Positions 11,801 to 22,596 of a DNA stretch of 64,000 nucleotides are shown here, in pieces. A program made the translations under genes and the position numbers. Position 1 is the stretch's first letter. Every line of letters begins with the position of its first letter. The DNA comes from Clavaria fumosa (taxonomy: Eukaryota; Basidiomycota; Agaricomycetes; Agaricales; Clavariaceae). The notes under the pieces were generated by a model, which had not been told where the DNA came from, did not search any database, and saw nothing but the letters and a program-made list of their open reading frames with translations. The stretch lies in the NCBI GenBank assembly GCA_951802425.1, contig OX637803.1, forward strand, positions 2,542,001 to 2,606,000, given 5' to 3'.

Positions 11801-12947
11801 GAATGATATCGCCGCGACCAACGGCTTTTAACTCGCGTCCGTCGGCAGCGGTGATAGCAGTCGGACTGGTAGAAGAGTAGCTTACAAACATTGACCTGTC
11901 TGGACAGAAATGCGCGGTTGCGCCGCTGTCTAGGATGATGTCGTGCGGTTTACCCGTCTGGGATATGGCGGCTGCGACTTCATGCCGGTCCACTAGGCAA
12001 GTAAATGCAAGGTATTCTTCGTCATTTTCTTGCTTTTTGGCCTGTGTGGCTGCGGTATTGGCTTTTTCCTTTTTCTTTTGCCAGGGCGCTTGGCCTTGCT
12101 TCGCTCCGCCGTCAGAGTAACAGTTTTCGGTCTTGTGATTGGTGCGTTTGCAGTTTTCACAGGGTGTTTTCGTGCCTGAGTCGTCTGATTTTCCCTTGCG
12201 GCCTTTACCCTTTTTAACATGAAGGGCTGCGTCACCAGATTTGGACGCAAGGTCTGTTATTTCGCGCTGTCGTGCTTCCTCTAAGACTATACGCATGAGG
12301 TCATTTGGAGAGATCTCCGTAGATGACAGGCTTGCGGCATGCGTGATTGAGTGAAGGAGGCTGCGATAGCTAGGCGGCAAGGAAGTAAGTATCATGGTCG
12401 TGAAGTCATCGTCCATCACTGATGCGCCGATGCCTTCAAGTTCGTCTCGAACCTTGATCATTGCGTTTAGGTGTGCTTTGATGTCGCCGTCCTCGGCACA
12501 GGTCATGGACTGCAACCTGCGGCGCGTGTCAACTTTGTGAAGTTGACTCTTTCGAGTAGCGTCGGTGCGTATTGCCTTCCACATCTCAGATGCTGACAAG
12601 GACTTGATGACCGTTGCGAGACGTGGTGATACCGTAGTAAGTAATATGTGCTGGGCACTATATTCTTTTTGCTCGTACTCGTCAAACTTTCGTTCTTTTT
12701 CTTCGAGGTCGTCGTCAGTAGCTTTTATCCCTGGAGCCTTCATTGGAATTCCGGCATCTTCAGGGTAAGCAACTGGTTTTCGTGCAGTTCCATCACGATG
12801 CCTTATTAACCCTCTCGCGCCCATTGCGGTGCGGGCTTTTGACTCGTAGTCAGCCCAGTTCGCTCCGTCGTCGCGGAGTCGAGGGACACCTAAGGCGTTG
12901 GAGGAGGTATTGGTGGTCGTGAGGTCGTTTTGCGCGACGAATCTCAT
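8814..12947 (-). CDS. Ty1/copia gag-pol polyprotein, 1377 residues
   Basis: One uninterrupted frame from a true ATG at 12947. The order is copia-type: Gag; CCHC zinc knuckle at about residues 263-276 (CENCKRTNH...C); aspartic protease with DSGA (LDSGATAHF, about 340); integrase with an H..H / CDAC zinc site, then the D,D-35-E core (DVWGP, SDRGGEF, GAVERWNR); reverse transcriptase; RNase H (SDADWASQPD, STEAEYIA, KHIDIRHHF). Integrase before RT is what separates copia from gypsy elements. The RT active site reads STDDMVV where YVDDM is usual, so the first two motif residues are unusual while both catalytic Asp are kept. The start overlaps the likely primer-binding site. All core residues I can check are present, so this copy may encode working enzymes. 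Confidence 0.95.
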   Translation of the reverse strand: MRFVAQNDLTTTNTSSNALGVPRLRDDGANWADYESKARTAMGARGLIRHRDGTARKPVAYPEDAGIPMKAPGIKATDDDLEEKERKFDEYEQKEYSAQHILLTTVSPRLATVIKSLSASEMWKAIRTDATRKSQLHKVDTRRRLQSMTCAEDGDIKAHLNAMIKVRDELEGIGASVMDDDFTTMILTSLPPSYRSLLHSITHAASLSSTEISPNDLMRIVLEEARQREITDLASKSGDAALHVKKGKGRKGKSDDSGTKTPCENCKRTNHKTENCYSDGGAKQGQAPWQKKKEKANTAATQAKKQENDEEYLAFTCLVDRHEVAAAISQTGKPHDIILDSGATAHFCPDRSMFVSYSSTSPTAITAADGRELKAVGRGDIILQTQNGERTSTLRLRNVAHAPSMAFTLVSVGKLDDAGYTAEFTDNLCQIKDHQGKVLAQIPKVNGLYRIKTLSLEAHLAKKQRTLTLFEAHRALGHINYAAVKHAVSSGKVLGISIDNASEEVFCDACAQAKPHRLPFPDKATNRAKTYGERIHADVWGPASIASLGGSRYTVDFVDDATRWTEISLLHKKSDAFNAYKRLEAQISTHNKTRIKFLRSDRGGEFNSDAFSDHLAEKGTKRELTTHDTHEQVGAVERWNRTKAELARAMLIDSNLPKFLWGEAMTHAAWIKNRSPTRALEGETPFHARYAKHPNLSKLVPFGTPAWVKIADAGKLERRARKGHFLGIDSTSTGYRIYFPDTKQIRIEREVVFNLDENTDAIVWTGELPLEGRTITRLNQHSTDQPNYPPIAVDQPDPPNEEPQMNLPAAPSIDDDPLPSRTRPQPGFYKNLAGYAPRGHAANLADVQTDDHPPLFALLAGSIGSEPRSIAQALAGPDANQWKRAYQIELDQLNRSRTWDIVDRPPDKPVIPCGYVFRLKLGPKGEIVKYKARVVAGGHRQTKGTDYNETFAAAAKIASIRVLLALAAQRDWEIDQVDVVAAYLNAELEEEVYMELPHAVLSANDGRKVCRLRKGLYGLKQSGRIWYQKLAATFISLGFIVSKLDQSAFIRVQQNENVHVTVSTDDMVVMGSTRAAVNRVKNELRNSFEITDQGELSWLLGFEIRRDRAARTIALNQRAYLEVLAQRFGLQDGHPVHIPMDPCAVLSKDQCPAEPIDVPYQEACGGVLWPAVISRPDVQLAIGILSQFTMNPARVHWEALKRVIRYLNTTKDLWLTLGGKGTRPEVFSDADWASQPDRHSISGFVMRIGCGAVSWSSKRQTLVAQSSTEAEYIAAAVAAREILWIRSFLTEVGASEPGATRLWLDNMSTIAITKNNKFHARTKHIDIRHHFVREAVEQGTIRVEYVPTSENIADGFTKPLPRPAFETFVRELALLPV

Positions 12948-12951
12948 AATC

Positions 12952-13181
12952 TATAGAATAACTAGGGTTATTTCGTTAGCTCAGTCAAAGTTAAGACTGT
13001 ATGTAATTGTTGCAGTACCTAGGGTTATTTCGTTCTACCCTAGGCCATCAGTACGGTTATAATGTGAAGTGAAAAGATGTAAACTCACAGCTCAGTCAAA
13101 GTTAAGACTGAGCTGTGGCACTGCTACGTCGTAGCCAAATAAACACACGCGTTACGTAATCTGTCCGGGTGATTACCAATA
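12952..13181 (-). repeat. 5' LTR of the copia element
   Basis: 230 bp, identical to the 3' LTR. Its copy of the hairpin lies at 13086-13117. Confidence 0.95.
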
Positions 13182-13626
13182 ACGTCATATATCTGGATGC
13201 CGTTGTCTACGTAATTTTACCTCGCAATCGAAGATGGGAATACGAGAGCTTAGGAAAGGCGGCAGTAGAGGGTCATGTCGCCCATATAATAACGATAAGC
13301 TAGAGATAGAGCAGGTTTCGCACTGGAACGCAGGGTATGAACTAGTGTTTTCTCGTTGCAAGAAGCTTGGAGAGATTAACTCGATGGTGGAAGGCGAAGA
13401 GTACGACGAGAGTGAGTCGTGAGATTTTATGGAAAAGAGGGTCCGATACCTTCGCGTTCCTCGTTTTGGAGGCTGAATTGAAAGGACCACTGGCACGAAA
13501 CCCGTAAGCTGATAGGGTCGCGAAAGCGTTGGTCACGGGCAACATTACATCAAATCGTGACTGTCACGCTGTGCAGCGTTGATAAGCACCAGTTGCTCTT
13601 TCGTCGATACTACTAGCATCATCACC

Positions 13627-16600
13627 ATGCGCAAAGCTCTCGACACTACCCTGGCGAAGATCAAGTCTTCTTCAGGGCCTCAGTCTCTTGCCTTCATTGG
13701 TCTCCAGAATGCTCTCGCACTTCTCAAGGGCGTTGCAGGGAAGACGGGTGTACTGGGACTGCAGGAAGGTATCGGAGGATTTATAGTTCTCCTCGATGCT
13801 ATTCAAGTGCGTGAAACATGTCATTTGTGTCGCTGTCGTTGCCCGCTAATCCTCTGCACAGAGAACCTCGCAGAACAGCAGTGACTTGGAATCACTGGCT
13901 GGCCGCGTTCGAGAATTGCATGCAATGCTGCAGGAGGCATCCAATGGCGGCACCTTGTCTGCAGCAATGACTGACCGTATCAACTGCTTGTCTGAGTGAG
14001 TTGCCATTTCCTGACAAAATGCTCTGCTGATCTCGGTCTTGCGTGGCAGATCATGGAAGTCTGTCGGGGAGAAAGCTCAGCAAATAATCATGCGCAACCG
14101 CTTGACGCGTGTCCTCACCCGTGACCGTGATGCTCTTGAGATTACGGGCCTTATTTCTGCTGTCAATGACTCAATACAGCAATTCCTAGTAAGTAAGTGG
14201 CCCGTACCTTTTGGACACCCTGATTGAGGTGTGGTCACTCGAAGGTTCAAAGTACACTTGCCATCGAGTCAATAGTTGGAGTAAGTTTGCAGACCAGCAT
14301 CCTTGTCCTGTTTCTCATATGATAATTTGATCAGAGAATTGAGTTGAAGCTTGATATCTATGGTAATGATTTATTTGTAATTTGGCTGTAGTGCTTTGCT
14401 TATCTTTGGCTATGTAGCTGGTCTCAATCTGCCTCGTGCAGTCACTGCTGGGTTCAGCTGCAATAATAGGCTAGTGCCATGTCTTGATGGTACTCGGAAA
14501 GAGATTCTTGACGAGCTGTATCAATGGATTGGTCATGATGTTAAACACCTCTCTCCGGAGGGCATACCCACATCCTCTGACCATTTGGGTGTCATGGGGA
14601 GTCGGCAGATATTTTGGATCAATGGTGTAGCCGGGAGTGGGAAGACTACAATTGCCTACACTGCAGCCAAGTTCTGTGAGGATGAAAAAGGAGTCCTTGC
14701 TGCGAGCTTCTTCTGCTCTAGAGATAATGCTGATTGCAGCAATCTCAATCTGGTATTCACTACCATTGCCTATCAATTAGGACAGTTTTGTCCAGAGTTC
14801 AAAGCTGGACTTGCAGATGTTGTCAGGTCTAATCCTGATATTGTTTACTCCTCTGTCTCCTATCAGTTGGAGAAGATGATTGTCAAACCATTTGTGGCTA
14901 TGAGGAATAAGTTCCCTCCAAGTCTAGTTGTGATTGATGCTCTGGATGAATGCAAGGATGATAATCCCACATCTACCATTCTTGCATCTTTATCCCAACA
15001 CATTGAAAAGTTATTCCCTTTGCAATTCCTCATCACCAGTAGACCAATTCTCCAAATCACTGGTGCTTTTCAACATCCACTTCTCAACAATACAACCAGA
15101 CCAATGATTCTTCATGAAGTCAGGTTGGATGTCATTAAAAGTGATATCCAGTATTATCTGACATGGCACCTTGAAGCTATCAAGCACAGATACCACATTC
15201 CTGGATCCTGGCCATCCCCTACAGATGTTGAGACCTTGACCAATATGTCCTCAGGCCTGTTCATATTTGCTGCCACTGCAGCAAGGTTCATTGATGTTGC
15301 TGATCCAAAGGGGCAATTGAGGATGCTGCTGAACACAACAACTGCTATGGGCTCCTCTCCTCTGCAGCATCTGGATCAGTTGTATTTGCAAGTCTTGAAC
15401 ATTGCATTCCCAGATATTTCTGAACGCCTTAGAGTCAAATTGAACTTGATTCTTGGGACTATTGCCATCCTTCAGGATCCTCTCTCATCAGATCAATTGG
15501 AGGACCTGCTTGAAGATGTTGATGTCAATGGTTATCTTCAGAAGTTGCAGGCAATCATTACAGCTCCAAATGATGGTATTGGTGTTATAAGATTGATCCA
15601 CCCATCATTCTTTGACTTCATTGTGGATCCTACCAGATGCCATGACATGCAGTTTAGAGTTGATCTTGAAGAGCAACACACCATCATGGCTGAGAAATGC
15701 CTGATTGTGATGAAAAGGCTGAAAAAGGATATTTGTGGTATAAGAGACCCCACCAAATTCAACCATGAGGTGCCAGATCTCCCAGAGATGATATCAAAAC
15801 ACATCTCAGGCAGCCTGCGGTATGCATGTAGATATTGGGGCATGCATGTTTGCAGTGGCAAGCTTTCAAATAATGTATTGCAGCTTCTGGGAGATTTCTG
15901 CTCAAATCATTTACTGCACTGGATAGAGGTCTGCAGTCTTCTTGGGAATCTGAGAAATGCATTGCAAATGTTGACATCTGTGCATGCATGTCTTTCAGTA
16001 AGTGCAGGTTCTTATTCAGTGAAGTTGGCAAACTAACATGTTGTATTTAAATAGATGAATAATCATATGAATATGGTCTCAGTCCTATTATATGATGGTG
16101 AGAGATTGATCCAGGAGTTCTTTCCAGCCATCAGCATGTCTGCCCTGCAAGTGTATTTTACAGCTTTGCCCTTCACCCCAGTTGGCACTGAAATATACAA
16201 TATGTATGATAAGCAGAGGGAGAGAGCAGTGATGGTGCAAGGGGAATTACCAAAGCAATGGAGTGCATGTATACAAGTCATGGAGGGACATTCTGGATAC
16301 ATCAAATCAGTGTCATTCTCTCCAGATGGCACAAAGATCCTTTCAGGGTCTACTGACAGGACAGTGAGAGTGTGGGATGCAGTCACTGGTGCTCATCTGC
16401 AGACCCTGGAGGGCCATTCTGATGATATTACATCAGTGTCATTTTCTTCAGATGGCACAAGGATCCTTTCAGGGTCTGATGACAGTACAGTGATAGTGTG
16501 GGATGCAGTAACTGGTGCTCAGCTGCAGACACTTGAGGGCCATTCTAATTGGGTCAGATCAGTGTCATTCTCTCCAGATGGCAAAAGAATAGTTTCAGGG

Positions 16601-18253
16601 TCTGATGACAGTACAGTGAGAGTGTGGGATGCAGTAACTGGTGTTCATCTGCAAACACTCAAAGGCCATTCTGATTGCATCAGATCAGTGTCATTCTCTC
16701 CAGATGGCACAAGAATAGTTTCAGGGTCTGATGACAGCACAGTGAGATTGTGGGATGCAATTACTGGTTCTCATCTGCTGACACTTGAGGGCCATTCTAA
16801 CAAAATCACATCAGTATCATTCTCTCCAGATGGCACAAGGATAGTTTCAGGGTTTATTGGTCAGACAGTGAGAGTGTGGGATGTAGTCACTGGTGCTCAT
16901 CTGCTGACACTTGAGGGCCATTCTGACAAGATCACATCAGTGACATTCTCTCCAGATGGCACAAGGATAGTGTCAGGGTCTTGTGACAGGACAGTGAGAG
17001 CATGGGATGCAGTCACTGGTGCTCATTTGCAGACATCTGAGGGCCATTCTGATGATATCACATCAGTGTCATGCTCTCCAGATGGCAAAAGGATAGTTTC
17101 AGGGTCTGATGACAGGACAGTGAGAGTGTGGGATGCAGCAACAAGTGCTCATCTGCAGACCCTTGAGGGCCATTCTAATGAGATCACATCAATGTCATTC
17201 TCTCCAGATGGCACAAGGATCCTTTCAGGGTCTAATGACAGTACAGTGATAGTGTGGGATGCAGTAACTGCTGCTCATCTGCAAACACTTGAGGGCCATT
17301 CTGATTGGATCACATCAGTGTCATTCTCTCCAGATGGCACAAGGATAGTCTCAGGGTCTTATGACAAGACTGTGAGACTGTTGGATGCAGTCACTGGTGC
17401 TCATTTACAAACACTCAAGGGCCATTCTGATTGGGTCACATCAGTGTCATTCTCTCCAGATGGCACAAGGATAGTCTCAGGGTCAGATGACAAGACTGTG
17501 AGACTGTGGGATGCAGTCACTGGTGCTCATTTACAAACACTCAAGGGCCATTCTGATTGGGTCACATCAGTGTCATTCTCTCCAGATGGCACAAGGATAG
17601 TCTCAGGGTCTTATGACAAGACTGTGAGACTGTTGGATGCAGTCACTGGTGCTCATCTGCACACCCTTGAGGGCCATTCTGATTGCATCAGATTGGTGAC
17701 CTTCTCTCCAGATGGCAAAAGGATAGTTTCAGGGTCTGATGACAGGACAGTGAGAGTGTGGGATGCAGTCACTGGTGATGCTCTGTGGACCCTTGAGGGC
17801 CATTCTGATTGCATCAGATCAGTGTCATTCTCTCCAGATGGCACAAAGATCCTTTCAGGGTCTGATGATAGGACAGTGAGAGTGTGGGATGCAGTCACCA
17901 GTGCTCTTCTGCAAACACTTGAGGGCCATTCTAATTGGATCAGATCAGTGTCATTCTCTCCAGATGGCAAAAGGATAATTTCAGGGTCTTATGACAGGAC
18001 AATGAGAGTGTGGGATGCAGCCACTGGTGCCCATCTGCAGATATACAATGATTCAAATCATGGACAGTCATGGCCATATCTCATCAATGATGGATGGTTA
18101 TTCACTTCTTTCACAGAACACAAACTTTGTTGGATTCCTGTGGCATATCGCAGAATATGTGCATCCACTATTGATCAATTGGCAGTGGTCACACCCCAGC
18201 ACTCCATCATTTCCCTCACACTCACTTCCCTGTATTCCTACCTCAATATATAG
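13627..18253 (+). CDS. NACHT-WD40 NLR protein with 14 WD40 repeats
   Basis: A fungal NLR-type STAND protein: an N-terminal effector/signalling region, a NACHT NTPase switch and a WD40 ligand-sensing domain. Exons supported by splice sites and phase: 13627-13806, 13862-13995, 14050-14188, about 14418-15997 and 16055-18253. A short exon probably lies between 14189 and 14417, which I could not place. The first three exons give a helical N-terminal region of about 150 residues of no named family. NACHT features are the P-loop GVAGSGKTT (near 14624), Walker B VVIDALDECKD and sensor FLITSRP. The last exon carries 14 repeats of exactly 42 residues, enough for two seven-bladed propellers. No stop interrupts the two large exons. 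In other fungi such genes act in self/non-self recognition (HET-E, HET-D, HNWD type); that role here is inferred. Confidence 0.88.
16283..18046 (+). repeat. 14 tandem 126-bp WD40-coding units
   Basis: Each unit runs GHS...SVSFSPDGTRIVSGS.D.TVR.WDAVTGAHLQTLE and is exactly 126 bp, with no indel across 1764 bp. Framework codons are nearly identical between units. Variation is concentrated just after GHS (GY, DD, NW, DC, NK, DK, NE, DW) and around the SGSxDxT turn (TDR, DDS, IGQ, CDR, NDS, YDK, DDK). Units 9 and 11 are almost the same, which suggests recent unit duplication. Confidence 0.95.
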
Positions 18254-20050
18254 CATTATTTAGCTCCACTTTGGTACTGCAATCAGTTGGTCATGTATAT
18301 AATGTATAAGGTCACCTTGTTATTCCCACCATTCAAGTGGAAAACTAATCATGGAGGGAGCTTAAGCATCAGTTCCACCCTACTATGCCACCCTCCACCA
18401 TCTTCATTATCTGGCTTATTTGTTGTCCTTTAAGTGCATGGACTCCATAAGGGCATGGACAGCCATGAACACTTCTCTTCCATAGCACTCCCCTATCTGC
18501 TTGGCTTTCCTTGCATCATCAGTGTTAGTATCATCAGTGTTAGCATCAGTGTCCATGCCCTGATCATCACTGTCTTCTGCATATGACTCTGGGTAACCTG
18601 AAACAATTGGCATCTATTTGCATCACTGTATCCATCAGCACCAAAAGGAACCAGGCAGTGAGACACAATGACAGAGGATCACCCAATTGCCTCTGGAATG
18701 TCACTGCTGTCTTCCTGGGAGGTGGGGATGGTCCATCACAGTCCTATCCAGTCACCTGATCTAACTCTGATTACCTCAAATGCAACTCTGCTCCAGGTCT
18801 GGCATGTCCAATTCTGCTCTGCTCTGAGTCCACTCTGACTCTGATAAGTCTGGACTGGACTTTCATCAGACTTCAATATCAGTTCTTTGTACCATATGGA
18901 CTTTGCTTCTAGCATGTTCCTTGACACCAGTCCATGGTTGGCAACCATTGGGATGATGCTCTCTAACTATGGGAACATATCCCTAGTCTTACATGTATCA
19001 CCTTCCCTGCTTCCCACACCTAAGGAGAATGTTTCATGTATGTTTCATAGTTGCCCTATGCCCTGCCCTAGTAGTATATAAACCCCTCCATGCTCCTCAG
19101 TTTGAAATTAATGTTATTCTTGTATTGGACACCTGGCCCATGCATTTGACCTTCATCCTCACTGTCCTCAATGATGCTGATGAATTCCACCCAACTCTGG
19201 CAGACTCTGGCAGACTCCAGGCATTGTCCTTCAGACATTGTCTTGGGGCAAAGTACCAGTGAGGTAAATTGGGACACATATACATGCAGTGGCACAACCC
19301 ATAAGTTGAGGCTGCAGTCCCTCTCCTTGAGCCCTTAGTCCCTGTCCAGTGAGGAGGTGGGTTTCCTGTGCAAATCTGGTCTGGAATCCAGTCCACTCCA
19401 GCTTCACCTTTGCCTCATCTCCTCTATCCCCTAGCATCTGTACCAGGCTCTAATATGGACATTGCATTGGCCTGCTGGTCAGGTACATTATGGTCACTCC
19501 TCTTTTATTTTTATTAGTAAATCTAGCCCTGGAGAAAGAGTAATGATATCTCTCTGCAATGGAGCTAGTGGTAGTGACTATGACTCAGCAAGATGCATTA
19601 TGACATGTGCTCAGGAGAAGGTGACTGTATTCTTATTGGTATGCTCCTGGAGATGCTCATAGTAGTGCACCAGGCCAAGAGAAATGATTCCTGCATTGTT
19701 TGTGATACTGCTCTAACCACAAACAGCATGCCATCAGGCCCCCAATTGCCCTCAATGGGAACCGCTCATTATTGCACTGTGGACAGAGGACACCAAAAGA
19801 CAACCCAGAGTTTAGGAATGCATTGCCAATCTGTACAAAAAAGTTCTGCCAGGTTGTTCAGCTTGATCTGCAACAGTGTTATGTGTGATCCCATTGTGCA
19901 GTGCAATCTCACCTAGCTCTGGCAGCACCACTCCATGTCACCCACCACCATCTCATCCACCACCACATCCTAAGTATACTTCCACTTCTTGGTTTGCCTC
20001 CAAACCTCCCACCGCCTCACCACTTCTTGCTCTCCTCCAATCGCAACGTT
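18254..20050. other. Intergenic region, no confident gene
   Basis: A minus-strand frame at 18416-18613 has a coding-like end (ECYGREVFMAVHALMESM) behind a Thr/Asp-rich repeat and may be a gene fragment. About 18740-18870 is low-complexity CTCTGA/CTCTGC sequence. Nothing else is supported. Confidence 0.5.
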
Positions 20051-21326
20051 ATGGAGCCAAAAACATCCTCACGCATTTCCATCGACTCAGTGATGTCCAT
20101 GCTCTCAGATTACAGTGATAGGGGACCCAAGGATCGAAATGCTGCCCACCGTCTCGTCAGAGACGCTCGATCAGAGGTTCGTTCTTACACCAAAGGATTT
20201 CTTATCAACAATCATCGTATTGCCGCGGATGGCGTCTTACTCGCACTCCTGGAACACGCAGTAAACGAGCAGGGCCAACGCTACATTGCCACTGCTATCC
20301 TTGTGTGTAAAACCTACCAGGAGCCGGCCGAACGTACGGCGTTCTTAGTCACACTGGCGGAGGTATGGTTGACTCAACTTCTATTTCCTGGTATGGCCAT
20401 TCGCTACTTGCAGCGTACTATTTACAGTGACAGTGATTCTAGTTAGAGCCGCTGGTGCTAAGAGAATAGGTGTGGCCTCCGAAGAGCGAACCCCAACTTT
20501 CAACGAGACGGCCACCCTGATAGAAAGTGCATCCCGTGGTGATCAGAAGTCACTCCGTCTCCTCGTAAGGAGCATTTTTCATTCTTCGACTCATGTCTTA
20601 TGCCATTCCAGCTTCGCCAACGCCAGGGCGAGAAATGCGCTGTTACAGGAGCCTTTGGAACCGAGGCACCACCTGAGTTGGTTCAGAGTGGGGTGCTGAG
20701 TGCATTAGTCGCCTCATATATCCTTCCGTTCTCGTTGAATGAGTTCGACAGTGGCAAGAACTCATCTGTCGTAAGCCTGCCACAGATGTAGTGCATGCTT
20801 CATGATATTCTGACATCGTCTCATCAGAAGAGAGCAGCAATCACATGGGAAATGCTCGGGGCATGGACGTCCTTCGATATATCAAAACTTGCCGGAATGA
20901 AGATCAACAGTCCTGCAAACGCTTTCCTTCTCCGAGCAGATCTCGACCAGCTCTTTGAGTCATTCCAATGGTGGTTTGAGCCAACGGTATGCAACTTTAT
21001 TCATAATCATTCTATGATGGCATGCATTTAGTAGTTGCATCTCTCAGGATCAGCCAAACACGTATACTGTTGTGTCAAAACATAATGTGGGCATCAATGA
21101 CAGCATCGTTACATTTGTGAATCATCACAATGAACCCATCGATCTTCCTGATCCCGAGATCTTCGCTCTACATGCAGCCCTTTCTCGTGTTTTCTATGCT
21201 AGTGGTGCCGGGGAATACATCAACTCAACATGGCGTGATATGGACAAGATTCATGTTTTGTCAACAGATGGGTCCACCGACTTTCACGTCTTGAATGCTG
21301 CTTTGCAGAGGCTCATTGCGGTGTAG
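20051..21326 (+). CDS. HNH_2-like domain protein, 357 residues
   Basis: A five-exon model closes with consistent phases: 20051-20390, 20428-20564, 20612-20770, 20828-20986 and 21048-21326. The N-terminal half is helical. The middle carries the layout of the HNH_2 domain common in Agaricomycete proteins: RQGEKCAVTG, then SYILPFSLNEF, then INSPANAFLLRADLDQLFE and a WWFEPT stretch. In the family as I know it, the second block usually holds AHI and the last block a His near ADLH; here those positions read SY and D. The central Asn (SPANAF) is kept. The protein may therefore be a catalytically weak or inactive relative, or the alignment may differ from what I assume. Function is unknown; members are often lineage-specific and numerous. 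Confidence 0.72.
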
Positions 21327-22010
21327 ACAGGGTATGCTACTCCCTGCTATAGAATGAACCTGCATGTATACATCACTGTGATTGCAATTGTGTGCTTGTC
21401 AAATTTGTGCTCTGCAATATCATAACCTTCTTCCTACGCAGCCGCTCTCCCTCTCTCCATTCTCATCCTTCCTCATACCCCACTGCTCGGCGGCATCCCT
21501 GAACGCTTATTATCTCCCGCGGGCTCAACCGTTTGGCGACGGAGCGTCCCCTCATTCTGTGGCACGTTTCTACGTCCTCTCCTAACCAACATACAGGTGG
21601 TTGATCAGTTGCTCGATGGGCTGGGTGGGCCGACAGCGGTGAGAGTGGCGGAAGGGGACTTATGGGTTCTCCATACCTATGCCCGTAGCCGAAACCATGG
21701 CTGATCCATAGTGGGCTTGCACCCTCTTGCCTGAGAGTCGACAAGCGAGTCCAGCGACCCGGTCTGCTCATGTTCGGGGCGAAATGATTGTTGAACCACG
21801 CGCAAGGACGAGTGTAGTCTTTTGTTGAGTATGAGTATTGATATTGAGGCGAGCAAGATTGGAGGTTTCGGAGGAGGGTTCGGAGGGTTCAGGGGGTTCA
21901 GAGAGTAGGGAAGATGGGGGTGGTGGGGAGGCTGAAAAGAGCTCTTGAAGGTGCCGTTTATCCAACACAAAGCGAGCAAGGGAAGGGAGAAATCTGACTG
22001 GAGGACATGA
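21327..22010. other. Intergenic region, nothing identified
   Basis: Several open frames but none with coding character. A purine-rich stretch lies at about 21860-21950. The left edge of the Ngaro-type element follows at 22011. Confidence 0.5.
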
Positions 22011-22549
22011 TCGCAGCAGTCGCAATTTCCATAGGAAGTAAGCGACTTTTTAGGCCTCTGCCATACACTGTGATTCCGGCACTCAGCCCACAGCCTTGCT
22101 CTCTCCTATATCCCCTGTCTCATGCTTCACATGCTCGCTCTCCGCCTCACGGCCCATGCGTAACTGCGTCGCCTCAACACTACGTTTGGGTCCCTTTCGT
22201 AACTCGGGTCATGCTTTGTCTCGGTTAGAGCGCTACATCTGTGTAGCAGATGCTCCTCTCGAGACGGACTATAAAACATGCGCCCATAGCCCTTGTGCTG
22301 GCTATCACCCAGCCCACAGCACAAGGTATGCACCTCACACCCAACCTCCAGCTCCTCGAGCTAACACCGCAGCATCACTAGATACGCAACCCAGGTCTCA
22401 CCAGACTGCATCCTCGCAGCGGGTTCACGCGTATCCTAGTACGTCTCCCCCCTCTCTAAGAACACTTTTTTTACTTATATACAGTTGCTATCACCTCTTC
22501 TCAGCCTCTATACTCATCCCAACACCCTCTCTGACGTCCTCTTAGCGAC
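22011..22549 (+). repeat. A1 repeat of the Ngaro-type element
   Basis: Starts TCGCAGCAGTCGCAATTTCC and ends CCTCTTAGCGAC. Pairs with A2. Probably carries the promoter of the element. Confidence 0.93.
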
Positions 22550-22596
22550 TACTATCTTCTTCGACATATCTCGACATCTTACTTTCAATTTGGTCC

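Larger units (their letters stand above)
8577..13181 (-). mobile_element. Full-length Ty1/copia retrotransposon, apparently intact
   Basis: The 4605-bp element has two 230-bp LTRs with no difference found on base-by-base reading. Between them lies one polyprotein ORF with no stop or frameshift. Flanking 5-mers are ACATC (8572-8576) and ACGTC (13182-13186): a target duplication with one CpG transition. The sequence just inside the 5' LTR (minus strand ATTATGAG) resembles the complement of the initiator-Met tRNA anticodon loop, the primer type of Drosophila copia. A purine tract (GAGAGGGAG) precedes the 3' LTR. Identical LTRs imply a recent insertion. Confidence 0.95.

Noticed and set aside
16063..17970. 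Minus-strand frames across the WD40 array
   Set aside because: Shadows of a repetitive coding array; the plus strand has the domain motifs.
16283..18046. Regular repeats as a CRISPR-like array
   Set aside because: A eukaryotic WD40-coding array with 126-bp units and no unique spacers.
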